Positions 31,993 through 44,340 of a DNA stretch of 64,000 nt are shown here, in pieces; the stretch's first letter is position 1, and every line of letters begins with the position of its first letter. The notes beneath the pieces are model-generated. The model was not told the origin of the DNA. It ran no database searches and saw only the letters and a program-made list of their open reading frames with translations. The position numbers and the translations under genes were made by a program. The DNA is from Torymus aiolomorphi (lineage: Eukaryota; Arthropoda; Insecta; Hymenoptera; Torymidae): assembly GCA_036365515.1 (NCBI GenBank), contig CM070875.1:99086628-99150627 (forward strand). The letters are read 5' to 3'.

Positions 31993-34794
31993 GTTTATAC
32001 AAATAAATTTACACGGGGCCCACGCCGCGCAAGACTTGCTTTACCAAACGGCTAAAGAACACGATGCGGGTATTCTACTCATTTCCCAACAATACAGAAA
32101 CTCGGAAAAAATGGCTGGCACTCGAACAACCGTGGCGATGCGGCTATACACGTACTGCCTAGAGCTAACACGCAGGTAAACTCAACAGAGAAAGGAAACG
32201 AGTATATACGATGCGTGCTAAATCGCACCGCAGTTTAAGCTCCAGGCAGACTTGGACGACTTGGAAAGAAGCATAAGACAATGGCCCGGACCCATCATCG
32301 TTGCAGGAGATTTCAGTGCCAAATCTACGTCATGGAGCGGAGGCCCGGAAGACAGAAGAGGACAGCTTTTAGACGAAATGATGTTGTCACTCGACCTGAT
32401 AGTGATTAATCAGCCGGGGATGGCAACATTCGAAAGAAGAGCGTCGTCGTCGGTATTAGATCTGACATTCGTTCGGCCAACGCTGAGAAAGCACCTACAC
32501 GAGTCAATATTGAAAGAATAGTCACGCAGCGACCACCGATATGTCTGCTTCGAGTTAAAGAGCCGAAACCGCGATGCCTCGCGAGACAAACCCAGAGGAT
32601 GGGGTGTCAAGAAATTTGACCGGGACGTCTTTGCAGAATGCATCTCGGGGACACCAGGGCTGGACAAGACTGGGATGACGGACGACCTGACGCGACGTTA
32701 CACAACTGAAATAAGCCGGCCGTGCCATGCATCCATGCCTCGGAGAAGACAGCACAAGAATCAAAAGCCTGCTTTCTGGTGGAACTCAGGAATCTCAGAA
32801 CTGAGGAGCAGCTGTAAGAAACAACGAAGGAAAGCTCAAAGAGCGCGGAAAATAAAACGCCCCGAACAAGAAGAGGAAGAGAATATGTAGAAGGATGCCA
32901 GAAAGTCGCTTCGAAACGCCATTAAGCAAAGTAAGAGGCAATGCTGGAAAGCTCTGTGCGCCGATATCGATCGAGACCCATGGGGCACACTCTATCGCCA
33001 AGTAATACGCAAACTCCAGACGAGTCGGGGATCGGTCGCACCAACAGATGTACCGACTGTACTTAAAATCGTAGAAGCGCTCTTCCCAAAAGGAGCTCCC
33101 AGAGCAAGCTACCCGAGCGATGTAGCCCTAGAGGTACCTCTGTTCCAGATAAGCGAACTTAAACTGACTGCAAAGAGGCTGGCCTCCGGTAAGGCCCCGG
33201 GACCCGATGGGATCCCCATCGAAGTTCTGCGATCGGCTATTCGGGAAAAACCTCAACTAATCCTGGATTTATTCAAGACGTGTTTGGAAAGAAGTCATTT
33301 CCCGAAACAATGGAAACGCGAAAAACTGGTCCTCATATCGAAGGGTAAAAACAAGGATCCCAAGGCACCATCCTCTTGGAGACCGCTATGCATGCTTGAC
33401 TTGGACGACCCGGAGAATGAAGGGCTGTCGGAGATACGATACGGATTCCGTGCAGGACGGAGCACTTAGCACGCGGTGCAGGAAGTGCAGAAAAGAGTAG
33501 ACAAAGCATTCTCCATGAAACCGCAGCCGGGAGGCTTCTGTGCGGTGGTAACACACAGACTCCCTGAATATCTAATGAGGGTGGCCAGCAGCTACCTATA
33601 GGACAGGTCGCTGATGGTGAAAACGGACGATGACACCACAGAAGTCGCGATCACGGCAGGAGTTGTTCAAGGGTCTATAGGTGGCCCCACGATATATAGC
33701 ATACATTACGACGGGCTGCTGCGGCTCAAACTACCTAAGGACGTGGTTTTAGTAGGATATGCGGATGATGTGGCCATGGTGGCAGTAGCCGCAACTATAC
33801 AAGAACTAGAGTGGAACTGCAACGAGTCTCTAGAAATAGTCAGCCGCTGGATGAAAGCACACGGCCTCGAACTAGCCCAAGAGAAGAGCGAGGCTGTTCT
33901 TGTAATAAAGAGAAGAAAGTTCGAGTACCCCAAACTCGAACTAGTTGGGCACACGATACAGTTCCAGGATAGTATCCGGTACCTGGGCTTATGGATCGAC
34001 AGGCAATGGAACTTCAAAGACCACATTTGGCGAACATCGACCAAAGCAGGGAATATAGGTACAGCGCTACAACAGCTGATGCCCAGTGTGGGAGGACCTA
34101 AACAAGGCAGCCGAGCACTTCTGGCGACTGTGGTGTACTCGATGCTACTCTACAGCTCACCTCTGTGGGGAGCCCATGCGCACAACAGCGCAGTCATGAA
34201 GAATATGGCTCCTGCACAGCGACGAATAACACTTCGAGTTATTAGCGGATATGGCTACTTGCTAAGGAAAGATCCAACGTGTGCGAGAGGTAGCAACCAG
34301 GGGATGAGACTGTCACCCTACTGGATATCAAAAGAGAAGCCCACGCAGCCCTACTGCAAAAGTGGCAAGGTGAATTGAACGCATACCCTAAAGGCAGGTG
34401 GACACATACGCTTATTAGGGGCATCAAAGAGTGGACGACCCGAGAACACGGAAGACTCGATTACTGTGTCACGCAGGCACTCAGTGGACATGGGTGCTTC
34501 GGCGCCTACTTGTTTAAGTATAAAAAGCGAAGCGATTCAAGCTGTCAAGACTGTAGCGCCGAATGGGACGACGCGGAACACACGTTTTTCCACTGCAGAT
34601 TCTACATTGAGGGGCGAGTCCAACTACAACAGAGTGTTGGCGCACTCTTAGAGCCAGAGACACTGGTCGAAGTCATGCTGTATGGACCGGAATCTTGGGA
34701 CAAGATTGCGTGCTACTTCAGGCACGTAATTACAAAGAAGCGAAAAACAGAAGAGGAGACACAGCGAATGAGGAATCACGGACCCTTGGACTAG
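31985..34794 (+). pseudogene. R1-clade ORF2: endonuclease and reverse transcriptase
   Basis: Starts MVKFIQINLHGAHAAQDLL, the usual endonuclease opening. Further endonuclease motifs are GDFSAKSTSWSG near 32315, SVLDLTFV near 32455 and SDHRYVCFEL after a TAG near 32520. RT motifs follow: SGKAPGPDGIPIEVL near 33185, YGFRAGRST (33440-33469, then TAG), GVVQGSIGGP, and the catalytic GYADDVAMV near 33750. Between GGFCAVVT and RLPEYL near 33552 the expected motif A with its first catalytic Asp is missing. The C-terminus keeps a CQDC..H..C motif (34540-34595). At least two shifts and four stops are present. Inactive. Confidence 0.85.
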
Positions 34795-35040
34795 AGGGAA
34801 GGAAAGGTCGACGCGCAAAGAGATGTGTGTGTGTGCGTGTTTGTGTGTGTGCGTGCTTGCGTGTGTGCGCGTGTCCCTTGGCCGGAAGGCTAAGGGGACG
34901 GGGGAGTAGAGATAACGACAGCAACGGCGACGGGTCCAGCGGATCAGAACGGGACCCACTGAAGGAATGCTCGCGCGGTGCCCGTAGGATCCGGTGTCGT
35001 AGGGCCGCTGGCTAGGGAGCTTGCTCCTCCTATGCCCACT
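34795..35040 (+). other. R1-clade 3' UTR with GT microsatellite
   Basis: A (TGTG)n-rich run at 34826-34872 follows the ORF2 stop, then GC-rich sequence to an A-rich end where the microsatellite tail begins. Confidence 0.6.
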
Positions 35041-35231
35041 AAAAAAAAGATAGATAGATAGAGAGATAGAGAGAGTGAGAGAGAGCAAGAGAAAGAGCAA
35101 GAGAGAGAGAGATGAAGAGAGAGAGATAGATGGAGAGATAGATGGAGAGATAGAGGGATAGATAAATGGATAGATAGATGGATAGATAGAGAAAGAGATA
35201 GATAAAGAGATAGATAGAGAGATAGAGATAG

Positions 35232-35300
<69 letters not shown>
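35041..35300. repeat. (GATA)n/(GA)n tail microsatellite
   Basis: Long mixed GATA, GATG and GA tract directly after the LINE 3' UTR. The open frames across it on both strands are low-complexity artefacts. Confidence 0.9.
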
Positions 35301-35303
<3 letters not shown>

Positions 35304-36039
35304 TTTGTGATCGCGGGGAGAGTGGACAAGCAGCACATGAGAGTCGGTAGTTGCGCAGGGACGGAGCGCACGCTGCTCACCGCAGATTTGACAGCGCTGT
35401 AAATATTTAAACACATTTATATACACATAGGAAGCGCCCCTGAAACACTACGGGGGTGCATGCTAGCTGCACCGTGTCAATGCGGGATGGGGTTTGCTAA
35501 ATGACTTGGACAGATGTTCAGACTAAATATTAGAGAAGTTAGAGAGTGTGCCCACGTATAGAGTGTTTTATTAAAATTGCGCCTAAGTGACCGAATGACG
35601 TCACGATTTAGTCTGGATTTAGATAGTATCGCCTTTTAGTTAGAGAGTAGGGTCGTGCTTTAGATGAGATATTTGGCAGTAAAATGTGTAAGAATGTGAG
35701 TGTATGTCGTCACGATTCAAATCGGAAATTAGACAGTTAGACTGGTATAGCTATGGAATAGAGAGTAAGCACGCATTTGACAGAAATTAAAATGGATCCA
35801 TATAGAGTGTGTATAGTGATAGTGTATATAGACAGTGTAGATGACTAGACAGTAAAAGTCGTACGCAATTTGAGAGAATATTGACATGACATTGATAAGA
35901 AAGTAGACAGTAAAAAGGAGATGTGTATAACATTGACAGATGAAAATTATTGACTTAAGGGGGTGCCGTATACCGACATCACACCCTACATTGCCGACAC
36001 ATACATAGTTAACTAGCACAAATGTTTTATTATACTTTA
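35301..36039. other. no gene recognised
   Basis: Mixed-composition sequence with many ttagagagt and gtgta motifs; no element ends or exons identified. Confidence 0.5.
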
Positions 36040-36540
36040 TATGAATAAACAAAGGCTGTACAGTGCAAAAACGAAGTTGGCGCACAATCTTATGCTTGTA
36101 TAGAATGGTTTACAGCACATGACCCCGTCATAAAACGTCAAACAAATCCAAAATTTGAAAATCAAAAGTGCCCATATACGCTGTACACTGGTTCGGACGA
36201 CTTTGTTGCATTTTACTTGAAATAACAAGATCATATCATGGAAAAGCGAAGTTGACGCACAAACTTGTTCTTTCGTAGAACAATTATAAGTACTTTACGT
36301 CAAGAGAACACACGAAATAAGGCTGCAATTTGAAAAATAAAAAGTACCCATGCATACCATAACCTCTCTGGGACACCTTATTATTCTATACATGAAAAAA
36401 CAAGAGTCATATAATGAAAACCTGAAGTTGACGCACAATCTTATTTTTACGTAGAATAAGTTAAAGTATCTTGGCACAAGAAAAAACTTTAAATAAAGCT
36501 GAAATTTGAAAAATCAGAAGTTTGCATATATTGACTGAGA
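36040..36540. repeat. tandem array, ~176-bp unit, three copies
   Basis: gaagttg.cgcacaatctta recurs at 36072, 36247 and 36423, with aatttgaaaaatcaaaag-type sequence late in each unit. The copies are strongly diverged. Confidence 0.8.
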
Positions 36541-36649
36541 AGCAGACAAAATGATATGAAAAAGATATCTTCCAAATTTGAACGAGAGGTGGCGCTGTAA
36601 GCAGAGTCAGATAAAAAAATTAGTGGACATGAAGCGGGATATTTAAATA

Positions 36650-38020
36650 TGAATTTGAATATAAATATTTTGAACTCGTTTCTTTCAAAGTATGGACTGC
36701 AAATGTCCAATAAAGTCAGTCCATTATTTAATTTAACAATTTTTATCGTAAAAAAAAATTATTTTGTCAACAAACAAATCATAATTTCACACAATATGTG
36801 CCTGGAAAAAACTCAAAAGGATATTAACAAAAAAAGTTTCGCGGTCGTTTTTTGCCAAATATGGCCAGCAAATGTTCGATAAAGACAGTCTATCATTTAA
36901 TTTAACAATTTTTATCGTAAAAACTATTATTTTATCAATAAACAAATCATAATATCGATTAAAGTGGAACTCGGAAGACTGAATAGGATTTTGACAAAAA
37001 AAGTTTAGCAGACATTTGTACAGAATATGACCAGCAAATGTTTAATAAACAAAGCCCAATCTTTAATTTAACAATTTTCATTGTAAAAACAATTATTTTA
37101 CTAACGAACAAATCATAATATATTGCTCAATATGTACCCGCAGAGGCTGAACAGGATTTTTACAAAAAAAGTTTCACGGTCGTTTGTTGCCAAATATGGA
37201 CAGTAAATATCCGATAAAGACATTCTATTATTAAACTGAAAAATTTTTATTGTAATAACAATTATTTTATCAACAAACTAATCATAATATCGATGAAAGT
37301 GGAACTGGGAAGGCTGAACAGGATTTTGACAAAAAATGTTTCACGGTCGTTTGTTGCCAAATATGGCCAGCTAATATCCGATAAAGACATTGAATTTTTT
37401 AACTTAACAATTTTTATTGCAAGAGCAATTACTTTATCAACAAACAAATCATAATATCGATGAAAGTGGAACTGAGAAGGCTAACAGGATTTTGATAAAA
37501 ACAGTTTTACGCTCGTTCGTGCCAAATATGGCCAGCAAATGTCCGATAAAGACATTCTATTATTTAACTTAAAATTTTCATTGTAAAAACAATTCTTTTA
37601 CTAACAAACAAATCATGATATCGAGGAAAGTGGAACTGGGAATGCTACACAGAATTTTGACGAAAAGAGTTTCAGGCTCGTTGGTGCAGAATATGGCCAG
37701 CAAATGTCCGACAAAGACATTCTATTGTTTAACTTAACAGTTTTCATTGTAAAAACAATTATTTTACCGACAAACAAATCATGATATCGATGAAAGTGGA
37801 ACTGGGAAGGCTGAACAGGATTTGACAAAAAAAGTTTAGCAGACATTTGTACTGAATATAACCAGCAAATGTTTAGCAAACGAAGTCCAATGTTTAATTT
37901 AACAATTTTTATTTTAAAAAATTATTTTACCAACAAACAAATCATAATATACTGCTCAATGTGTACCCGCAGAGGCTGAACAGGATTTTGAAAAAAAAAA
38001 AAGTTTCACGGTCATTACAA
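36650..38020. repeat. tandem array, ~167-bp unit, about eight copies
   Basis: aacaaatcataatatcgatgaaagtgg-type boxes recur at about 36771, 36945, 37104, 37279, 37447, 37612, 37781 and 37938. Each unit has a conserved tttgttgccaaatatggccagcaaatgt-type box. Monomer length is in the range common for satellite DNA. It abuts the 176-bp array but shares no clear sequence with it. Confidence 0.85.
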
Positions 38021-38129
38021 AAACACTCTTTTAGGTTCTCAGAATTTCTTTGGAGATGATTTTGTCAAAGTTTAAAAACTGAAATCATAACTGTAATCAA
38101 GTTATTTAAGTTTTTAATCATATTTTTAT

Positions 38130-39230
38130 CTAATAATTGAATATAAGCTCGCCGTATGACGTAGCGCCGCCTGCATGCGCGGCCGCTCGCGGTACTACTG
38201 CCAAATCCGCAATCGGGCGTGGCCGATCCACCGGTGTCGCCGTGTGTTCGTCGGCGCATGTGACAATATCGTGCTGCGCGGCTCTCGTCGTTGACAATGA
38301 CGGCGGTAGTATGATGTCCTGCTACTACGTGTTCTCCACTTGATGCCCAGTGGCTTGGTGATAACTGATGCAATGTACTGATTTTGATGAGGTAGCAACA
38401 TAGGTAAGCCCTTGTTCGTTCCTCACTCTCTGTTCATTAGACTGACGGCCCTTGTTGTGTTTACAGGCTGGGTCAAGTAGATAGATTGACGACCACAACG
38501 GCTGCAGCCTGTCTTCATGGCCTACTATTACATTTTTAGTAAGTTTGTTACGCAATATATAAAACTGACTGTAGGACTGTAACTAATAGCGACGACCTAA
38601 CCTTAAATTTTCTTCTGCACTTTGCCCAAAGCAATTATACTAAATATATATTGTTTTTGCAGAGGGCGAAGGGCTCTTACAAATATCCTCACGCCATCAG
38701 ACAGACAGTACGATGTTAACATGACTACGGGCATCCTGCTTCGGGGAAAATCGGCATTGTCCTCGTGTCCAGGGACAGTACAGCTGACTACGAGAAGGCG
38801 AATGGTTTCTGTCTTTTAGGTATAACTCCAGGTATGTACCGTATCATGCACGTGAATATATCACTACTGTAGATAATAGCGACGACCTAACCTCAAATGC
38901 TCCTTTCAACTTTTGCCGAAGCATGACTTCTTCAGCACTTTCTCTGCAACAAATCAATTACGTTTACTAATTATATATTGTTTCTGCCTATGGTGAAGTG
39001 CTCCTGCCGATGTCTTCACGCCATCTTCCATCGCTTGCTTTTCGCTGTCACTGAGACCGACTTGCAGGGAAAGGTAGAAGTGTACCACGTATCAGAGTCC
39101 AAGGTCACGTTAAGTTCGGCAGCAACCACCATCTGAGCTATATCCTCAGGTACGTAGTTTACGTTAAGAACGCGTGTTTTACAGCTAAAAGTATCATCTA
39201 ACCTCCAAGCCTTCTCTCTCCTTTTGCTGA
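38130..39230 (+). repeat. duplicated exon-like array, copy A
   Basis: Matches copy B (39890-41000) block for block: a GC-rich first segment, a ~63-bp intron-like gap, then ~300-bp subunits. Each subunit holds tagcgacgacctaacct, an AT-rich stretch ending in tttttgc.., a gcgaagtgctcctgcagatg-type segment, and a donor-like cag/gtatgt or cag/gtacgt. Subunit starts are near 38655, 38990 and 39290. No frame is long or shared between copies. It looks like a repeated-exon non-coding transcript or a decayed gene. Confidence 0.65.
38404..38466 (+). other. intron-like segment, copy A
   Basis: atag/gtaagc at the left and tgtgtttacag/gctgggtcaag at the right, 63 bp. The duplicate at 40135-40198 keeps both signals while the interior differs. 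Confidence 0.45.
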
Positions 39231-39889
39231 AACGTGGATAGTCATTGCTCTTGCCGACCTGAGTTATTACCGTTGATAACTATCTTTTTCTGCCTAAGGC
39301 GAAGTGCTCCCGCAGACAGCTATACACCATCAATTCTCTACGCTAGCAAATGTCGTAGGTCACTTCAGAGGCTGAGAATAGAGAAACTTTGGTTGATTCT
39401 GCAGTTCCTCCCATGAGACCGTCGTCGGTGAATCAACCTACGCTGGGGTTAAAAGTAAATATATTACAGTGTAAATAATTTACATACCTAGTAAGGTCTA
39501 TTACTTTTTTTTTAGGTGTATTTTGTATATTTGTAGATGAGATGAGATGTCTTCCAAGTATAGATTCAGAGTGTTTGACTCTTTTGGAGATTAACTAGAC
39601 GTTTTCATTATAAATAATTTTATGGACAATAATATACATTATTTATTTTATATTTTATGATTATATTTTGGATAGAAACTACGGCGTAAATATTTTTGTC
39701 AAAATCCTGTTGAGCCTTTCTGGGTATAAATTGATTGAAAGTGAGTTTGACTATTCGGCAATAAATAAATGCTAGGTACAATGTGTTTATGCATAGTTTG
39801 TTTATATTCCTCTGTTGGGATTAGTTTTTTCCATAAGTTTAGATTTTATACATAAATTAAACAATCTCGGCGAGAGATGGCCGTGTGAT

Positions 39890-41000
39890 ACTCAAGTGGA
39901 AATGTCTATGTTACTGCCCATGCCGCAACAGCCGGGTGCAGACGGCCGATCTGCCGATGTCTCCGGGTGCGCGTCGGCGCGTGTGACAATATCGTGCAGT
40001 GCGGCTCTCCTCGATGACAATAGCAGCAGTAGTACGGTATCCAGGTATTCTGTGTTCTCCGCTCAAATCGCAGGGGCCTAGTGGTAATTGGTTCGCGAAA
40101 GCCAGGTACTGATTTCGGTGAGGAAGTAACATAGGTAAGCGGTTCTTAGATCCTCACCTCTCTGCTCATTAGAGTGACGGCCCTTGTTGTGTTTACAGGC
40201 TGGGTCAAGTAGATAGATTAACGACTACAACGGCTACAGACGGTCTTCCTAGCCTTACTATTATATTTCTAGTATACCATAAGACTGACTAGCGAATAGC
40301 GACGACCTAACCTAAAATTATTTTCTGAGCTTTTACTAAAGCGTGACTTCTTCAGCACTCACTTTGCGCGAAGCATATTACTTTTACTGAATGCATATGG
40401 TTTTTGCATAAGGCAAAGTGCTCCTGCAGATGTCCGAACGACGTTGGTCAGACTGTACGGTGTTAATACGGCTACCAACGTGCCGCTCTCGGAAAAATCA
40501 TCATTGTCTTGAAGGCGAATGGCTTCTGTCTTCTTGTTTATAACTCCAGGTATGTAGCGCACCAGACGAGTGAGTATTTCACAGCTGTAGCTTATAGCGA
40601 CGACCTAACCTCAAATTCTTCTCTACTTTTTTTACGAAAGCAAAAGCATGACTTCTTCAACACTTTCTCGGCCATGAAGCAATTATGTTTACTATGGCGA
40701 AGTGTTCCTGCAGATGTCTTCACGCCGTACCAACAGCTGCCAGCTTCCATCGCTTGCTTTTCGCTGTCACTGAGACCGACGTGCAGGAAAAGGAAGAAAT
40801 GTACCTCTTAGATGGGTGCAAGTGCACATGAAGGTCAGCAGTCACCACCTCCTCAGCTATATCTTCAAGTGAGTAGTTTGCGTTAAGAACACGTGCATAC
40901 AGTTCAAATTTACACGTCTATCTGTTCTCCTCACCCCTAATGTTAGAAAAGTTATTTATATACTTTGTTCTGCTTAAAGTGTAGAGTTCCTGCAGATGAC
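39890..41000 (+). repeat. duplicated exon-like array, copy B
   Basis: Second copy, ~1.77 kb downstream of copy A. Subunits begin near 40406, 40690 and 40975, with a further one near 41282. Donor-like sites recur (ctccag/gtatgt near 40551, ttcaa/gtgagt near 40869). Between the copies (39231-39889) the sequence is mostly AT-rich. Confidence 0.65.
40135..40198 (+). other. intron-like segment, copy B
   Basis: catag/gtaagc to gtgtttacag/gctgggtcaag, 64 bp. See copy A. Confidence 0.45.
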
Positions 41001-41676
41001 AACACATTTAAATGATTGTACTCTCCTTGAAGGCGTTCGGTGCAGCTACCATTTTCCAAGGATATCACTGCGTGGGAGTGGCGGTGATGGTGCAGTTGAA
41101 TCAAGTTCAAGATTCCGCAACAGACTCGAGTAAGTACCACGCTGCGGATTGGGACCTTATTCTGTAGTATAGCTGAACCGAGTCACCAAATTTCCGTCTG
41201 CCTGCTCCTCTAATCCTGGCAGTTAGATACTGCTCTCCCCATTCCTAATGCTTGCTTGACACATTATTTATATACTCTGTTATGTCTAAAACGAAGAGCT
41301 CCCGCAGAAGACAACACGTCTTCACATAATGCAACTATAACGTCCTGAGAACATTAGGGGATGGGAAGTGACGACATCATTTACATTCATCACTGCTGCT
41401 GCAGACAGTTTTGTATCTCCAAGCCCGTATATCTCGATACCATCCACGCATCGCTGCTGCACAAAACATGTGCACAAATCAGAGCTGCTTGAGGTCAGTA
41501 GTTCCAATTATTTGTATGATATTGCATATTATCGTAAAGTACTGCAGTAATTGGCAATTTCTCGATTAATTTGCAGTCGTAGATCATTTTAAAAATTTGG
41601 CATGATATTGATATAAGTATTTTTTTATTTATCGATTATTGATAATTCTTTACTGATCTTCAGTATAATATTATAT

Positions 41677-41749
<73 letters not shown>

Positions 41750-42043
41750 TTTCTTTGTGTTATAGATACAATATAGTATAATATGAGAAAGACAGAAATC
41801 TGCAAGACTGAAGGAATGCAAGAGGAGTCGTCAAAAGGCCAACGTCAATAATTTGGCAGGGCCAGCTCAACTTCTATTTCCATCACCTAATCATCATTGG
41901 AATTAAAAAACAATTTTTTTACTTTTTCAAGAAATCATTCAACAAGCACAAGGCGCTAGGTAAGTCGCGGTGCTCGCGACTGCGGAGTAGCGTGCGGCAC
42001 CTGAGCTGCCCAATTTACCATTATTACAATTACAGTTCCTTCA
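41001..42043. other. end of exon-like array; (TA)n microsatellite
   Basis: Further weak subunits near 40975 and 41282. (TA)n at 41680-41747. No gene recognised. Confidence 0.55.
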
Positions 42044-42194
42044 AATAGGTCTGGTACCTATAATAAAGGAATTTCTATGGTGGAAGAAGCGTTCATCTGA
42101 AAATAGGTCTGGCACCTATAACAATGAATTTTTATGAAAGAAAAAGTATTGACATCAAAATAGGTTTGGTAACTATAATAAACAAATTTTATTC

Positions 42195-42464
42195 CCATCT
42201 CAACAAAAATGGCTACTTTTTCCCTTAAAAGCGGGACAAAAGTTAGATTTTTTCCCTTTTTCAAGAAATATAACGTTTGCGGGAAATATGATGATATTTC
42301 CCGCAAAAGAGGGAAATGTGGCCATATTTACCTTTTTACTCCCAAAAACGAGAAATATGGCCATATTTCTTGCTTTTCCAAAACATATGTAAATTTCATA
42401 TAAACAGCCAAATATCAATAAATAATACACTAATTAATATTAAAAGTGGCCACAGTTGAGATGG
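42195..42464. mobile_element. short TIR element
   Basis: Starts ccatctcaac and ends gttgagatgg, with looser pairing inwards (aaaatggctactttt / taaaagtggccac). The interior has repeated gggaaatatg/atatttccc palindromes. No coding capacity. Confidence 0.65.
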
Positions 42465-42470
42465 TAATAA

Positions 42471-42607
42471 AGTACTATATGTAACTCAGGAGAAAAGTCG
42501 ATGATTCCCTCGGGTGATCACTGCCCTCGCTTCGCTTCGCTCGCTCGGGCATTAACCCACCCGTGGGAATCAAGAGCGACTTTTCTTCCTTGTTACATAA
42601 TGTACTA
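42471..42607. repeat. snapback hairpin element 3
   Basis: Arms agtact.tatgtaac..aggagaaaagtcg and cgacttttcttccttgttacataatgtact pair across ~135 bp. The tip gccctcgcttcgc..tcgctcgggcattaaccc resembles the tips of the hairpins at 10353-10656. Confidence 0.8.
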
Positions 42608-43032
42608 TTATAAAAGAAATAAGATTTACCTTCAAATAGGTCTGGTACCTATAATAAAGGAACTTGGATCGAAAAAGGAACATTTCTGTGAACGTAGGTC
42701 TACTACCTACACTAATAAATTTTTATGAAAGAAAAAACATTGACCCCAAAATAGGTCTGGTATCTATAACAATGAATTTTCATGAGAGAAGGAGCATTGA
42801 CATCACAATAGGTCTGGCACCTATAATAAAAAAATTTTATGAAAGAAACAGCATTTACCTTCATATAGGTCTGGTGCCTATAATACAGTAATTTGGATGG
42901 AAAAAGAAACTTTTATCTCAAAGTAGGTCTAGTACCAATAACAAGAAATTTTTATGAAAGAAAAAAGCTTGAACCAAAAATAGGTCTGGTACCTATAATA
43001 AAGAAATTCTATGGAAACAAACGCATTTACCT

Positions 43033-43494
43033 TGTGACGTAGGAATCGGACGCGATTAACTGCTCTACCTAGACTTACCGCTGTCTCTCTAACTAAGCGT
43101 CTCCCTACATCGGAGTGTTACTTATCCGACCTCCGCATCAATAAAATGCAGGAGTCCGCTCGCAGCCATCTTTCTGACCTGGGCGGCAGCTTCTCGTCTC
43201 CTCCGATGAGGGCGAATCCCTCTGAAAATGGGGGTGCATGCGCAGTGCGGGGAATTTCGGGAGGAGCGTGCATGCAAATAATCGTAGGCAAAGCGAGTAC
43301 AGTATAGATCCTTTATTGATCTTTAGATTACATCAATCGGGCACCCGCTCCGTTTTCGCGTGTCATGGACGCGTTATATCTACGCTTGGTTCTCGCGTGT
43401 ATTTTGTGAGCGGTCATCTGCGCAGCAGTTCGCAAGGAGCGAGCGGGCCGGATGGTATGCTCAGATAGCATAATAAATATTTTACGCAGTCGCG

Positions 43495-43539
<45 letters not shown>

Positions 43540-44133
43540 AAGGCCGAGCACTTGCGAGCTTTCGTATGAGATGGGCAACTTATAACGTGTGCTAAGTCGG
43601 GGCTAGCTTCCTCCCCACGTATTGCGCCTCGTGATTTTCCTCGGGGCCGTGGCTCCAGGAGGTCAGCAGGTTCCTGTGTAGTCGTAACCGGGCGGCGACG
43701 CTGGCTGCTTCGGGACTAGTCGCAGCTTCCTCTCGATCAGGTCGTGGCTCTGGCTGTGACTGTGGGTGCGTCGGTTTCAGGCTGAAATGGTCGATCACTG
43801 CTGAGCTTCCTAGCATGTATATCACCGTCGTAAGGGCGAGGCTAATCCTTTACATCGGTGCCGCGGATAAGTGTTTTGTCGTTTGCGACTGTGGCCTTAG
43901 GCGTCGGCCTTTATCACCGATAGAGATTGCTCCGCCCGTCCCTTCTCGCATCTCTCTTCTGTCCCTTTCTCTCATTCTCTGTAACAATGTATTATATTTC
44001 CCGGTGTTTTTTCGGTGTGCTACTCGCGTGCGGCTTCTGCCGCCTCGCTCTTTATTTCGGTTTGTATTGCGCGTGGTTTCTGTATGTGTGTATGATTGAC
44101 CCTGCGCATGTGCGGGGACGTGTCTCCGTCACA
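43033..44133. mobile_element. second solo LTR with 4-bp target duplication
   Basis: Starts tgtgacg, ends cgtcaca, and ACCT lies on both sides (43029-43032 and 44134-44137). Removing it rejoins the 60-bp repeat unit cleanly. The interior is GC-rich with a (GA)n at 43502-43532 and aataaa signals at 43140 and 43470. Its ends resemble those of the LTR at 26241 (tgtaacg/cgttaca), but the interiors do not match. Confidence 0.85.
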
Positions 44134-44340
44134 ACCTATAAATACGTCTGGTACCTATAATAAAGGAATTTGGATGAAAAGAGGAACGTTTATCTGACAG
44201 TAGGGTCTAGTACCTGTAACAATAAATTTTGATAAAAGAAAGTGCATTGACCGCAAAATAGGTCTGGTACCTATAATAAGAAAATTTTTATGGAACTAAC
44301 AGCATTTATCTTCAAATAGGTCGGGTACCTATAATACGGA

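Larger units (their letters stand above)
30440..35040 (+). mobile_element. R1-clade LINE, near full length but dead
   Basis: Order on the plus strand: ORF1 with CCHC knuckles, an ORF1/ORF2 overlap of 8 nt (ATG at 31985, TAA at 31990), an APE-type endonuclease, RT with YADD, a C-terminal Cys/His motif, a GT-rich 3' UTR, and a GATA/GA tail. ORF2 lost RT motif A by deletion. Several stops and frameshifts interrupt both ORFs. Most R1 elements sit in 28S rDNA; no rDNA is seen here, so this belongs to a dispersed R1-clade lineage. Confidence 0.85.
42044..44340. repeat. ~60-bp tandem array, interrupted by three insertions
   Basis: The unit aataggtctggtacctataataaa..aattt.tatg.aag..a.catt.acct recurs at 42044, 42102, 42160, then 42625 to 43032 (about seven units), then 44134 to 44340 (about four). 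The gaps hold a TIR element (42195-42464), a hairpin element (42471-42607) and a solo LTR (43033-44133). Each unit contains ggtacc-centred near-palindromes. Confidence 0.85.

Noticed and set aside
34944..35426. Ser/Leu- and Tyr/Ile-rich frames on the minus strand
   Set aside because: They are translations of the GATA/GA microsatellite tail.
38137..38401. Small protein conserved between the duplicated arrays (38137-38343 and 39815-40081)
   Set aside because: Part of the frame is shared, but the opposite strand is open in both copies as well and starts and ends differ, so coding is not supported.
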